The notes beneath the pieces are model-generated. The model was not told the DNA's origin, ran no database searches, and saw only the letters and a list, made by a program, of their open reading frames with translations. Shown here piece by piece: positions 39,574 through 51,415 of a stretch of 64,000 bases of DNA; the stretch's first letter is position 1, and the number at the start of each line of letters is the position of its first letter. The stretch is taken from assembly GCA_029721435.1 (NCBI GenBank), contig CM056573.1, positions 47,962,501 through 48,026,500 of the forward strand, read 5' to 3'. The stretch comes from Gymnothorax reevesii (taxonomy: Eukaryota; Chordata; Actinopteri; Anguilliformes; Muraenidae). The position numbers were made by a program, and so were the translations under genes.

Positions 39574-41921
39574 CAGTGGCGGCTGGTGAACTGCAAATGG
39601 AGGAGGCACAGAACATTCCTTGAAACTAATGATTGGTCTTGTCCTGCTTTCGATAATTTATTTCAATTAACATTACATGAACTGTGCAAATACTCGACTC
39701 TATCAGTTGTGGCCAGTTCTTGTCATGGTGTAGGGCAGGGGTCCTCAAATCTGGACCTCGAATCCAAATCCAGCCCAGGTTTTCTGTTATCCCATGCAAG
39801 TAAATGAACAGTTAGTGCCTCTGATTGGCCAGACTGTGTTAACACCAGACTGCCAGGTAAAGTGAGGTGGAAAACCAGCAGTCCTTGGACCTCGTAGGGT
39901 ATGATTTGAGGACCAGGGGTGTAGGGTGTTTACCCCCTGCACTTACAGCAATGAGAAACAATGTTGTCAACAGTGGTCTTGATTTCTAGCCTTTAAAAAC
40001 AATATTGAGTATTTCAAACTTCAATAATTTTTTTGAAATATCAATTAATATACCTCTTGTTAAATCCACATGTTTTTTTTTTCAATACATTTTTCATGAA
40101 GGGGGTGTAATTTTATTTGTACCAAATCTAATGACCTCTGTTGAGGGTCAGTCTGTTTTGAGTCCTATCTATTCTTTTTTTATGTTTCTTTCTTCTATCG
40201 TTATTTTCCCAGTTTGGACAAATGAATATCGAGTCAGATGTCACATGAGTCACACGAATATCAGCACATCCTTGTATTTCTGCTAGTATATGCTTGGTGA
40301 AGCAAACTTGTATTTTTTAATTCATGTGGCGGTTTTAAGGCAAACTCACATTTTTGGGATGTAGTCTGGTCATCTCTAAACTATATCTGATACATATGTA
40401 AACTTGTTTGTGGTATGTACATGTGTATGTCCTCAAAGTGCGCTTGTGCTTTGCAGATTGCATCTCAAGTATTGCTACATCTACCATGATCAAAAGTTCA
40501 CTACCTGAAACTTTCAGGTAGAGGCAGAAAGCTGAAGCTCTTTTAGCACGTGTGCGTTGAGCCTTGTTAGCGTTGCCTCTGCATGTCACTGCCCTTTACG
40601 TTACAACCGTTCTTAACCGTTATGAAGACTTGTCTGACTTGGTTGATCAAGACTCTCAGCACAACATATTAGTGAGCGGTCTCTTAAAGGTCCCATGACA
40701 CCCAAAATTTCAAAAAATTGCTTTTAAGCCATTCTACTGTACTTTTGCCACATGAAATTCAATCTGACACTGGTTTTTCATTATTCTATTCATGAGAAGC
40801 ATAAAATGCAGACAAAAACCAGGCTTCGGAAAGCCCCTGGAAAATTGCTAAATTGCTTTGTGCTATTACGTAATCCATGAGTTGTCAACTCTAGAAGGAC
40901 AATACTCTGAGCAGAGTTGCGGGAAATGAGTCTTCTCTGCATAACCTCATACATTCGCTTAGACCTACAGCTGACCATTTGTATTTTTCTCTCCCAAATT
41001 CAAAATAAATTATGTGCGACACTTGCAACAGCAGGAGTGAGGATGAGGGAGAAAATACTTTGTTTTCGGAGTCCACGGAAATATCAGATTTGTCAAGATT
41101 GCTCCATCAAATCGTAACTTCACAATTTTTTAATTACAACAAAGCGAAATTATCAGCAAAAATCCGCAAATGAATAACATTAACTGAAATGGAATTTCAA
41201 GTCAATATGACAAATTTTCTTTGTTTAAACTTGTTGAATCTGATCATGTTGAGTGTTTATGGAGTTTACATAATGTGGACATAATGATTGAAAACCATTT
41301 AAGACCAATAATTATTTTTCAAGAGATGTTCTGTGCTTCACCAGTTTTTATTTCCCCATCCATCACTGGTGTGCAGTGCTCATATGACCATGGCCGTGTT
41401 TCTGGCATCGCTACCTGCAGCTTGCTTGGAGCTACAAGGTTATATCATTGACATTTGCCATTGTTTATTCCTGCTGGCCGAGGAGACGGTGCATAATTGC
41501 AAAGTTGCATCAACCGTAGTTATTACGTGTAGACTGCTATCCATGCTAGCTGCCTCTCACTGCCCGGTAATGTATATCAAACGTGTAAGTACAGCTTGCA
41601 GCAATTAGATGGTAGTTTCAGGCCATAATCTGCAAACTATGTAGCAAGTAAGCACTAAATGGCTATCTTTTATTTTTGACAAAAAAGGAGAGAATCCTGC
41701 AAAAACTTGCTTCTTTGTTTATTTTAAACATACAAAGATTAGCTACAAGTATCTGCAACTGAATCATGTGAAACACGTTTTATTTCTTGTTCCCTTAACA
41801 AGGAAAACACCTGATGATTTTGAGTGTTTTGTAGTCTACATAATGTTTGTTTAACCGTAGCCTAATATTAGTTTCAAGGAGTGCTCTGCTGCCTTAATTT
41901 TCAGCTCACCAGCCACCACTC
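39574..41921. mobile_element. hAT-like non-autonomous element, 2.35 kb
   Basis: The left end CAGTGGCGGCTGGTGAACTG and the inverse of the right end, (G)AGTGGTGGCTGGTGAGCTG, match. The similarity continues subterminally (CTCCTTGAAACTAAT inside both ends). The flanking octamers CACACAGG and CATGTGGG agree at the four outer bases and differ by transitions in the middle. There is no transposase frame. It contains the nested MITE at 39736-39918 and an old GGTCCCATGACA repeat start at ~40688. Confidence 0.65.
39736..39918. mobile_element. Nested hAT-type MITE, 183 bp, perfect 8-bp target duplication
   Basis: It begins CAGGGGTCCTCAAATCTGGA and ends ATTTGAGGACCAGGG. GTGTAGGG flanks both ends exactly (39728-39735 and 39919-39926). 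It lies inside the larger hAT-like element and is therefore younger than it. Confidence 0.85.
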
Positions 41922-43780
41922 CATGTGGGCCTACTGAACATGTGCAGAAAGGTCAAAGGGCAGAGACAATCCGATAAAACATTTACATTACCAGCGAATC
42001 GATTATTAAAGGGACCACACCTAGTTCGATCAGCTTCGAGTTTCATTTGGATTGAGGTTTTTTGTTCAGATCGAGGTGTTTGCATGAGGACATTTCATTC
42101 TGGTTGAGCTTCAGTTTGATTACAATAGCTCCATGCAAATGTTACTTCTGTCTTTGTCTACACAGAACAGAATCACACGAACAGCTGATGAAGCAATAGC
42201 CTTATCCTTTTTTATGGCATAATGTCCAGAGAGATGGCAGAATGCATGTTGTACCAATCACCATTCTCAAATAGACCATACAGAAAATTTACTATGGAAG
42301 GAGCCGGAAGCCATCTGCACGGCGGAGCTCACCACGGCAGGGGGAAAGGCACTGCATGGATGAAGTGGACGGCAGATGGGGCCTGATGAGAGCCCAAAAA
42401 TTTCTCTGGGAACTTGCATAAAGCAGACAAAATAAAAACTTGATATCAGGAGTTACTGTGGGGGAGTCATACGTTTGGTTGTTCCAGCGACCCAGTGCTT
42501 GGAGTCACTTTTCGACCCGGGTAGTTGAAGTATTACTAAGGCCTGTTTTCATTGCTGGAAAGACATGGTGAATTTCAACATGCTCTCGATTATTTGCAAG
42601 CCAATTTTACTGCACCTTAGCTGGAATACTTACGAAATGACTGCTGTTTTCATTGTGGCTATAAGTTGGCATGTTAATGAGAATGATACTATAAATAATC
42701 ATCCAGTTTTTTTATTAAATAAACATTGCTGCAATGCTTTCCTGGTGTCCTGGCAAGAATTGGAAGCCAATTAGGATGCTGCATTGGACTGGAGATGGGC
42801 AACCTTTTCAGTGACATAGACATCTCAAACATGCTGCTTTTGTCATTTTCATTCTTGCAAATGCTATTAGAAAGGGACACGTTGATTCTTTTTAACTCTG
42901 CACAATGACATATGAGGTTGTTTACCCTTTACCAGAAATAACATTTTCTGTACTTGTGTTCCCATCCTTGTGCATCCAGTTATGGAATTATAATTGGATA
43001 CCTCAACCCTGCTTATGATCATTTATGATTCTGACCATCTGTGTCAGTTTAACTATCAGAATATTTCTAATGAATTTATCTTTGGAATCATATTTAAGCA
43101 AAAACCAGATCTATGGAGACACGGCAAAACTTCCTTAAAGGATGGCCTTCTCATGAATTTCATTTAACCTCATAGCAGCATAATAAGCTTGTTTAATTGT
43201 TGCCTGTACGGTATTGGGGGGATACCATGGATCACACTCCACACTGCATCCATGTTCATACCTGGCTATATTCAGAAGTGACGGAAATTTGATTTCTTTA
43301 TGAGGCACAGATCTGATGTTTTCAGGACTGTGTGGGAGGGACGAAACTATTTTCTGAGAGAAGGTGCTGTAAAGGCTTTAATTTCACACTAAAATGCACA
43401 GATTGTGGACAAACTTTAAGTTGGCTTGACAAAGCTGGATTGTTATCATTCAATTCAAAAACAAACTGTAATAATTCGAATGATGCTAACCATAGACTGT
43501 AAAAAGATGGACAAAGCAACCGTGGCGTCACCCATTGGTGTCAGCGTACCATTTAGGAAGCCTCGATCTTGACAATTTGAACTGAGCCATTCTGCCATTT
43601 TGTAACCAGATGTGATTCCTCTCGGACAAGAGCATGAATTGAAGATCCAGTAAGGCGCGAGGGTGGATCTATGGCTCTGATCTGACCGTATCTGATGAGG
43701 ACCACAGGATGGCCATGCCCCTGAAACATATTCTGGATTTATCTTTTGTCCTCGTCTATTTGGGACGTTATCCTCGTCCA
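41922..43780. other. Intergenic, nothing recognised
   Basis: 1.9 kb without a recognisable gene or repeat. Open frames are short and unsupported. Confidence 0.4.
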
Positions 43781-43789
43781 TAATTTACA

Positions 43790-45715
43790 AAAATGAAAAT
43801 CATGACATATAGGACACTTGAAACTTGCAAGTTTAACAAGTGATCCTTTCCAGCTTCCAACTACCTAATCCCCAATTATTTATGACAAATGGTTCGATAG
43901 TAATTTAGGCTCAAGTATAAACCAATGAGGATAGGGAGGGTGACTTTGCCACTTCACGTGATCCTTTCCTTGGTCCCAATCCCATATTCGCCATGACAAA
44001 CAGTTCAATAGTTATGGTTGATAAAATACCAGCTCATTAGTAAAGGGGGTGATCCTCATGATTTAACATGAGATTAACATGCGAGTCCAATAACCCAGCC
44101 CTCAACTCACTACAATGCGGTAAATGGTTCAATAGTTTCAAAGGACCAAATATTGACCAATCGAGACTGCGGACAGGACTTCATCATTCAAAATTTTAAT
44201 CTGGGCGTCCCAGTGGCTCATCAGTCTAAGCGCGTATACCATAAAGGCTGTGTCCTTCCTGCAGCGACCTGGGTTTGATTCCAGCTTGGGTCATTTGCTG
44301 CATGTCTTCCCAACCTTCCTGTCTCTCTACACTGTATAACTGTCAAATAAAGGAAAAATGCCCAAAAAAAATTATCTTTAAAAAAAATAGAATTCTTTCC
44401 TGGGTCCAACAACTCAGTTCCCAACTGTTCATGACAAAGGGTTCGGAAGTTATGAAGGATGAAATATCAACAAAGTAGGAAACGCGACGAGACTTCATCA
44501 ATTTAAGATGACCATTCCCTGAATTCAAGATCAACAACCCAATTCCCAACTGTTATAGAGTTCAAAAGTTTTGAATGAGCCAACATCAGCTTATCAGGAT
44601 AGGGGGCTGGGCTTTGGCCATGAACATGTGACCCTTTCCAGAATCCAGCAGCCCGGACTCAAAGGTCCTATCATCTAATTCCTAACCACTTTTCTTTGAC
44701 CTCTGTGTAAAACGTCATGAGGTAAAGGAAAGGTGTAAAGGGGACTCATTTACAGTTTAGGAAGAGAACCGCGCTAATAAGACAATCCGAATGCACTTAC
44801 ACAAGGCGCAATGATCACCCGCCTCCTGCCCGTCATGTTTATTTGTTTTCATGATTGGCCGGATGGACGGTCATCGTGGAATTGCAGGATGGCATTTCCT
44901 AATTTCTTCTGGAAAAGGATGGTTCAGTGAACCCTACGCTAAAGGTGATAAATTTGGAAGCATTGTAGCACCTTTACATTTAAAGAATCTGAACACACTT
45001 ATCGTGACTGTCAAGTAATTACTTCCGGATCGTTTTCAAGGAGTAAGGAACTTTCCTAAGCAAAAAATACTATTCAGATGCAGCCAAACTCAATACAACA
45101 AAGGGTTCAATAGTTATGAAGGATCAAATACTGACTAATCAGGAAAGGGGGCAGGGCTTCACCATTTAACATGTGATTCTTTCCTGCGTCCCAGTCCCCA
45201 ACTCACTTAGAAAAACAATTCCATAGTTATGACTGATCGAATATCAGCCAAAAAGAAAATGAGGCGAGCTTCAAAATTTAACGTGTGATCCTTTTAAACA
45301 CCCAATCCCCAACTCTCTAAGACAAACAGTCCAATAGTTATGAAAGATCAAATATCAACCAGTGAGGAAAAGGATGGCGACTTTACCATTTCATGTGATC
45401 TGTTCCTGGGTCCCAGTCCCCAGCTCACAATGACAAACAGTTCAATAATTATGGCTGATCAAACATCAGCCAGTCAGGAGGGGATATGAACATCACATTT
45501 TGGCATGTGATCCTTTCTAAAGTCAAGCAATCAAATTCTCACTCACTATGATAGTTGGTTCAATAGCGATAAAGGCTCAAATATTGATCAACTGGGAAAT
45601 AGGGTGTAGCTCCACCAATTACTATGTGATTCTATCCTGAGACCAACAACCCAAACCCTTAATCTCTATGACAAATGATTCAAAATGTATAAAGGATCAA
45701 GGATCATCCATTTGA
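43790..45715 (+). repeat. Degenerate minisatellite, period 107-123 bp
   Basis: Units carry (T/C)CCCAACTC...ATGACAAA, then (G/A)GTTCAATAGTTATG, GATCAAATATCAxCCA, a GGGGC-rich piece, TTTAACATGTGATC and CTTTCCTGGGTCC. The GTTCAATAG marker recurs at ~43893, 44005, 44128, 44442, 44560, 45105, 45217, 45328, 45439, 45557 and 45677. A SINE (44201-44388) explains one wide gap. The 44680-45060 stretch has lost the pattern. Confidence 0.8.
44201..44388 (+). mobile_element. tRNA-derived SINE
   Basis: An A-box-like TGGCTCATCAGTCTAAGCG (44213-44231) and a B-box GGGTTTGATTCC (44271-44282; the usual C of GGTTCGA is T) lie ~40 bp apart. They are followed by a CTGCATGTCTTCCC and CAATAAAGG-like tail and an A-rich end. 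This is the pol III promoter layout of fish tRNA SINEs. It has inserted into the minisatellite. Confidence 0.8.
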
Positions 45716-45778
45716 GTCACATGTGGGATGGAGTAATGGAAAAAAGAGAAAAATGCTGAGTGTGCCAGTGCCTGTGTA

Positions 45779-47401
45779 CAGGTGCTGGTCAATGAATTAG
45801 AATAATTTGAAATAGTGCAATCGTAAAATTTTTAAATGCATTTTTCGTGCAGAAAGCAAATCAGGTGTTCACCGCGCCTGTCCTGCTTGTTAGAGTAATC
45901 ACAGAACTCGCTACCTGTAAAAAATTTGCTCAGTTGAGCTTTCCAAAAGGCCCATTTAGGCCATTTAACTCTGACACTGTTGTTTCATTGAATTAGAATA
46001 ATTCATAAGTCATTTAATTGAATTAGAATAAGTGCTTGAATTTTTGTTTTCTGAGAAGAGTGTTCACTGTGCAGTATAAAGTCAGGGTTGAGTAGAATTT
46101 CTAAGTCGTAAAATCTATCATGGGTAAGCAGCGTGACCTCTCAACCGGAATAGTGGCTCAAATTCAACCCTTTGCCAACAAGGCTTGACCCAACCTAAAA
46201 TTGCTAAGCAGCTCGGCATCAGCCAGTCTTCCGTCTGCAAAGCTCTCAAGAAAGACTGGAGCAAGCACACCAACTGCTCCGGCGTCCGAAAAACTTCTGC
46301 TTGTGACAACAAGCAGCTGAGAAAGATAGCAGTCAGCAACTGGTTCAAGTCCACTTCCGAGCTCAGCGACTTGTGGAACGAGCAGACCAGCACTAACGTC
46401 TTGAGATCAACCACTTACCATTGTCTGCGCAAACTCGGCTTCAAATCTCGCGTTCCCTCAGTAAAACCAGTGCTGAACAAGAAATAAATGGAGAAACGGC
46501 TGAAGTTGGCCAAAGAACACGGCGAATGGACTGCTGAAAACTGACAGAAAGTGGTGTTCAGTGACAAATTACGCTTTTGCATCTCCTTCGGTGACTAAGG
46601 TCCTCGTGTCTGGCGTCGTGGTGGCAAAACCTACAACCACCAGGCCGTGAAAAGATCCGTCAAGTTTCCCCAGAGCGTTATGGTCTGGGTATGCATGTCC
46701 GCTCGGGGTGTAGGGAAACTTTGCTTCCTCAAGAAGACTGTCAATGCTGCCGTATACCAACATGTTCTGGAAACATTCCTGATTCCGATTGTTGAGGAAC
46801 AGTTCGGCGAAGAAGACCTCATATTTCAACAGGATCTTGCACCGGCTCATGCGACAAAGTCGACCAAAGATTGGTTCGCAGAAAAACAGCTTGAAGTTTT
46901 GGCACGGCCGGCCAACTAGCCTGACCTCAATGTCATTGAAAACCTTTGGTCAAGAGGAAAATTCGCGACAGAAGGCCGACTACGCTGGACCAACTGAAGC
47001 AGAACATCGCCACAGCCTGGGAAGCAGTGAGTGCAGAAACTTGCGACAAGCTGGTCAAATCGATGCCGCAGAGACATCAGGCAGTCATACAAGCCAAGGA
47101 GGCAGCCACAAAATACTGAGAAAGTGAGAAAGATTGTAATTATAATTAAAATTATTCTAATTCAGTGAAACGGTTTCTCCATTATTCTAATTCAATAAAA
47201 CAACAGTGTCACAGTTAAATGGCCTAAATGGGCCTTTTGGAAAGTTCAGCTGAGCAAATTTACAGGTAGCGAGTTCTGTGATTACTCTAACAAGTAGGAC
47301 AGGCGCGGTGAACACCTGATTTGCTTTCTGCACAAAAAATGCATTTAAAAATTTTACAATTGCACTATTTCAAATTATTCTAATTCGTTGACCAGCACCT
47401 G
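45779..47401 (+). mobile_element. Tc1-like transposon with ~220-bp inverted repeats
   Basis: 1623 bp flanked by TA on both sides (45777-45778 and 47402-47403). The ends CAGGTGCTGGTCAA and its inverse open inverted repeats that run ~220 bp inward (to ~46003 and from ~47181). The GAATTAGAATAA motif recurs inside each arm, i.e. an IR/DR structure with internal direct repeats. A transposase pseudogene fills the centre. Confidence 0.93.
46120..47119 (+). pseudogene. Tc1-like DD34E transposase, lightly damaged
   Basis: ATG at 46120 (MGKQRDLSTG), then a frame change near 46182. After it come the helix-turn-helix QPKIAKQLGISQSSVCKAL, VFSDKLRF (first catalytic Asp), VKFPQSVMVWVCMSARGVGK, IFQQDLAPAHA (second Asp) and PDLNVIEN (Glu). 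The second Asp and the Glu are 34 residues apart if the stop between them is counted as a residue. Lesions are stops at ~46485, 46541, 46596 and 46917 and another frame change near 46945. The frame then closes at TGA 47117-47119. It is close to full length (~333 codons), so it died fairly recently. Confidence 0.85.
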
Positions 47402-48480
47402 TATGTGTGGTGAGGGACCGAAACACCAATATCTATGTTATAGGAAAATAAAGAGTGAAGCAAGTTTGAAGACGTCCTATAAAGTTTCAGGACTTGGTAA
47501 ATGAATGGGTTTAATGGAGATGAAATTATGAAAAAGGAGGGGGGAAGGGCTACAGAAACATCAACATCCATCCTTTGGGCAGTCTGAGGCTGCATTGAAA
47601 GTTTGTAGGCTCTACCCTTAGACATGAGGTAGAATAGACATGAGGCAGCCACTCAAACAGCACAAGCAACCTGCCTGATATCTTGAAGCTGCTCTCCAAT
47701 TGCCAGGCTTGTAGCTTCAGAGCTTTGGGAGAAGTTGCTTTGGTAAATTTTGTGTAATAATAATAATAACAACAATAATAATAATAATACGAAGAAGAAG
47801 AAGATACTGATGATAATGATGGCGAGGAAGAAGAAGAAAGCTAGAAAGTAAGACTAAGGTGTTCACAAAACATCTGTCATGCTCATATCAATCAAAACTT
47901 TTATGAAATCTTGAGTAAAAAGTACAAAATCAAAAGATCTGCAAATCATAGGTCCTTGAAGGAACAAATACACTGCTTTGGCAAAAAAAAGGCCACCTTT
48001 TTTAACTAAACAAATAGGTAAGAGCATTACTACAGTGATGAGTGATTTTTATGCTCACAAAATGTGTTATGGTGAAAAAACATGTCTGAGTTTTGCTAAT
48101 TCAATTTGAACGAGTTTATAGAAGTGGACAGAGCGATTTTATACTTGGAGGGATGATTAGTGATGGCCAGATCACGCCACCTATTCATTTTAGTAGAAAT
48201 CAACTCATTACCAGTATCACTTATTTACAATTTAAGTTGTTATTGCGGTGATTTTGTAAGGAGTACATGGTAATCAAGCTGAAGGCCACATATGATAAAG
48301 AGGGAAGTTCTCATTATATGTATTTGAAATGTCTGTTACAAAGGAGGAATTTTGTCCGAGATCAGGGGATACACTTGTAGTCGAGGGCAACCAAAAATTT
48401 CTAGTATGAAATGCTATGAGGCTATGATGATTGAGCATTTATTTCTGGAGTTCCTTTCATTGGCCCTAATGAAGGGAAAG
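47402..48480. other. Intergenic
   Basis: It contains an ATA/GAA trinucleotide-rich stretch (47755-47803, continuing to ~47840). Otherwise nothing is recognised. Confidence 0.45.
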
Positions 48481-48513
48481 GAGAGGGGAGGGGAGGGGCT
48501 CAGGAACTGAGCA

Positions 48514-48520
48514 TATAAAA
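48514..48520 (+). promoter_or_regulatory. TATA box of an orphan promoter
   Basis: TATAAAA followed by GGCC, preceded by a G-rich stretch (48480-48500), in an otherwise AT-rich region. A start site ~30 bp on would lie near 48545, followed by a ~50-nt leader and ATG at 48598. The layout is that of a strong tissue-specific vertebrate promoter. Confidence 0.5.
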
Positions 48521-48544
48521 GGCCAGGAACAGCTTTTCGGTACT

Positions 48545-48890
48545 CAATAGACTGCCACAAGCCGATATTACTGCTTTCAACAACAACCAAGCCAACAATG
48601 TGAGTCAGTGATTTCATTTTTAGTTGTATTATCTATAATTTCTAATGAAGTTACTGAGAATACTATCATCATTCTGCTAAGTGCATGTGTGTGATGATGT
48701 ATACTCTCTGGGAGCAGGCAAGGACTGTCTCTCTGGGCAGTAGCGGCTGCGATGACACTCTTCACTTCCAGAATCGCATCCGGTCCTATATATAGTGAGG
48801 AACAATGGAAGTCCCTGAGCGACCCACAGAGCAGGATGCTGGTGAGAGCTACTTCTTGCTTCAGCATGGCTTTGTACAATGTTGTCCGTC
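48545..48890 (+). pseudogene. Possible relic of a gamma-crystallin gene
   Basis: After the TATA box come a CAACAACCAAGCCAACA leader, ATG (48598) fused to a TGAGT donor, a ~119-nt intron ending GGGAGCAG and then GCAAGGAC. A fish gamma-crystallin has exon 1 = ATGG and exon 2 starting GCAAG (Met-Gly-Lys). Downstream, SSGCDDTLHF resembles the SSDCxDLHxYF block, and PERPT...GESYFLLQHG resembles YERPNYxGxQYFLRRGEY. Stops (TAG/TGA at ~48792) and frame slips are present, and no second domain was found. This is pattern similarity only, so it may be coincidence. Confidence 0.35.
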
Positions 48891-49080
48891 TAGTTTCTTG
48901 GGATAGACTGTAGAGTTGACGTTGACAATTGTCGACCACTTAATTGTGTGGTAGACCTTGTTTTTAGTTTGCATTTGTGATTGAAAAAATCTGAGCACCA
49001 TTAGAATTGCCTGCAAGTTATGGGATGTCAAATATCGGCAGCCAGTGGAGTATTAGATTTTTGACATAATTAATGTCAAA

Positions 49081-49111
49081 AATAAATAATAATAAAATAA
49101 TAATAATAATA
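49081..49111. repeat. AAT-rich trinucleotide repeat
   Basis: AATAAATAATAATAAAATAA followed by further TAA units. Confidence 0.7.
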
Positions 49112-49382
49112 GCTCCCAATACCAATATCAATCAGTTAACATTCCTGTGCCAAATAAGACTACTGGGTGAAGGAAAAAATCATAAATGTGAAAAATGTGA
49201 AATGAGCAGCAACTAGGTCTACATGAAAACAAATCCATTTAAGAGAAATTGAATGCCAAAGCCTAAAAAGTGCTAGTCATATTGGACCATCCTTGCAGTA
49301 TGCGTATATACCAATCAGCTATAACATGATGACCACCTGCCTAATATTGTGTTGGTCTCCATTTTGCAACTAAAACAGCCCT

Positions 49383-50356
49383 GACTCATCGAGACATGGA
49401 GTCCTCTAGACCTTTGAAGGAGTGCTGTGGTACCTGGCACCAAGACGTTTGCAGCAGATCCTTTAAGTCCATTAAGTTGCTAGGTGCGGCCTCCATGGAT
49501 TGGATTTGTCTGTCCAGCACATCCCACTGATGCTTCATTGCAGTGAGATCTGGGGAAATTGGAAGCCAAGTCAACACCTTTAACTCGTTGTTGTTTTCCT
49601 CAGACCATTCCTAAACCATTTTTGTTGCGTGGTTGGGCACATTATCCTGCTGAAAGCGGCCACAGCCATTAGGGAATACTGTTTCCATGAAGGGGTGTTC
49701 TTGGTCTACACCTATTTTTAGGTAGGTGGTACGTGTCAAAGTAAAATCTGTATGAATGACATGACCCAAGGTTTGTCAACAGAATACCGCCCAAAGCATC
49801 ACACTGCCTCCACTGGTTTTCTTTCTTCCCTTAGTGCATCCTGGTGCCATGTCTTACTCAGGTAAGCAAAACATACACATCTAGCCGTCAACATGATGTA
49901 AAAGAAAACGTGATTCATCCGACCAGACCACCTTCTTCCACTGCTCCATGGTCCAGCTCTGATGCTCATGTGCCTATTGTTGGCACTTTTGACCATGGGT
50001 AGAGGTCAGCTACATAGCCCCATATGCACCCAACTGCTCTGCACTGTTCACTAGTCCATCAGAACGAGCATAAATTTTTTAAGCAATTTTAGATATAGTC
50101 GCTCTTCTGTTGGATTGGACTTCTTGGGCCAGCCTTCGCTCCCCATGCGCATCACTGAGCCTGGGCCACCCATGAACCTGTTGGTGGTTTACCAATTTTT
50201 CCTTCTTTGGACCAATTTTGGTAGGTGCTGACCAACGCAACCCGGGAACACCCCAAATATCTGCAGTTTTGGAGATGTTTTGATCCAGTGGTCAAACTAT
50301 AACAATTTGGGCCTCGTCAAAGTTAGTCATGTTCTTACGCGAGCCCATTTGTCCTA
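49383..50356 (-). pseudogene. Degenerate Tc1-like transposase (minus strand)
   Basis: The C-terminal block is LTWLPISPDLTAMKHQWDVL then DRQIQSMEAAPSNLMDLKDL and SWCQVPQHSFKGLEDSMSR (49386-49577), the usual end of this transposase. The central blocks around the SDESRF-type catalytic Asp lie near 49900, but in several frames. The N-terminus abuts the nested hAT element at 50356. It is not functional. Confidence 0.8.
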
Positions 50357-50364
50357 CTGCCAAC

Positions 50365-50955
50365 CAGGGCCGGAGCTAGAACAGGGAATTGGGGGGGCAC
50401 AGACGCATCCCTTTATGACAAGATTTAGTCCTGGCAAGTAACTGTTACTCAATCATTTTCCTTTATTGACGTGTTTTCCAATGATCGCAATTGTTGACTG
50501 AAGACACGGTTTTTTTCTATATTTCATCTAACAACGATTAAATCGTGGGCTAAATTCAGTGCAGAAAAATAATTTACTTATTAATAGGCCAATGCTTTGC
50601 GTTGATTGAGGTGGAGTGCATTTCACTCTCTTCTTCTTCATCTGAAATTCCGGGAGCTGTATACCGTACAGCATGATGCTGCCCTCCACAGTTCATTGAT
50701 TACAAGACACCATTCATATCTTCTCACCACTCACTCATACCTATGGGCAATTTTGTGTCTCCAATCAACCTAACATGCATGTCTTTGGACTGTGGGAGGA
50801 AACCAGAGAACACGTAAACACAGGAGAACATGCAAACAGAAAGGCCCCAGGCTGGAATCGAACCCACCACCTTCTTACTGTGATTCAACAGTGCTATCCA
50901 CTATGCCACTGCTAACCACTGGGCCTTTTACTCACGGTATTGCATGGGTTGATAT

Positions 50956-50986
<31 letters not shown>

Positions 50987-51415
50987 GTCATCATCGTCGT
51001 CATCATCGTCGTCGTCATCATCATCGTCGTCGTCGTTGTCGTCGTCGTCGTCGTCGTCACTCGGCAGTTCAACAGGCTAAGCATGCGGCTCAAGCTATTT
51101 GCGCAGTATGCAATTTTATTGATTTAAATACGCGTCCAGATAAATGATTGTCCTCTTACCTAATCGGGGAGAACAAGCACCACCTGATAAGTGCGGAGTG
51201 CTCTCGGCGTGAACCTTTTGTTAATCATGAAAATGACTGAGAACAGGTCAGGACTGATAATTGTTTTAAACGGATGTTTTGAGCACCCCAATTATCAGTT
51301 CTGGTCCTGCCACTATACTGAATTTAGCCCATGATTTAATCAGTGTTAGAACATATATGGAAAGAAACCGTGTCTTCAGATGTCCCCCAAACTCCCTGTT
51401 TTGGCGCCGGCCGTG
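50365..51415. mobile_element. Nested hAT-like element, 1051 bp, with 8-bp target duplication
   Basis: The left end CAGGGCCGGAGCTAGAACAG and inverted right end CACGGCCGGCGCCAAAACAG match. Further inward, long arms repeat (GAAGACACGGTTT...GGGCTAAATTCAGT near 50500-50560, inverted at 51310-51385). The octamers CTGCCAAC (50357-50364) and CTCCCAAC (51416-51423) flank it with one mismatch. It carries a widespread fish repeat (GTCTTTGGACTGTGGGAGGA and on, ~50740-50920) and the (ATC)n array. Confidence 0.85.
50957..51058. repeat. (ATC/GTC)n trinucleotide repeat
   Basis: About 34 units changing gradually from ATC to GTC along the array. The long Ile/Val translation is an artefact. Confidence 0.95.

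Noticed and set aside
42003..42016. TTAAAGGGACCAC as the right end of a large element starting at 40687 (TTAAAGGTCCCATGACA)
   Set aside because: It is in the same orientation as the left end rather than inverted, so the two do not form a terminal pair.
48577..48939. 120-codon minus-strand open frame
   Set aside because: No recognisable domain. It lies antisense to the TATA promoter and its start is not supported by any promoter on that strand.
50792..51127. 111-codon frame with poly-Ile/Val
   Set aside because: Translated (ATC/GTC)n array inside a hAT element.
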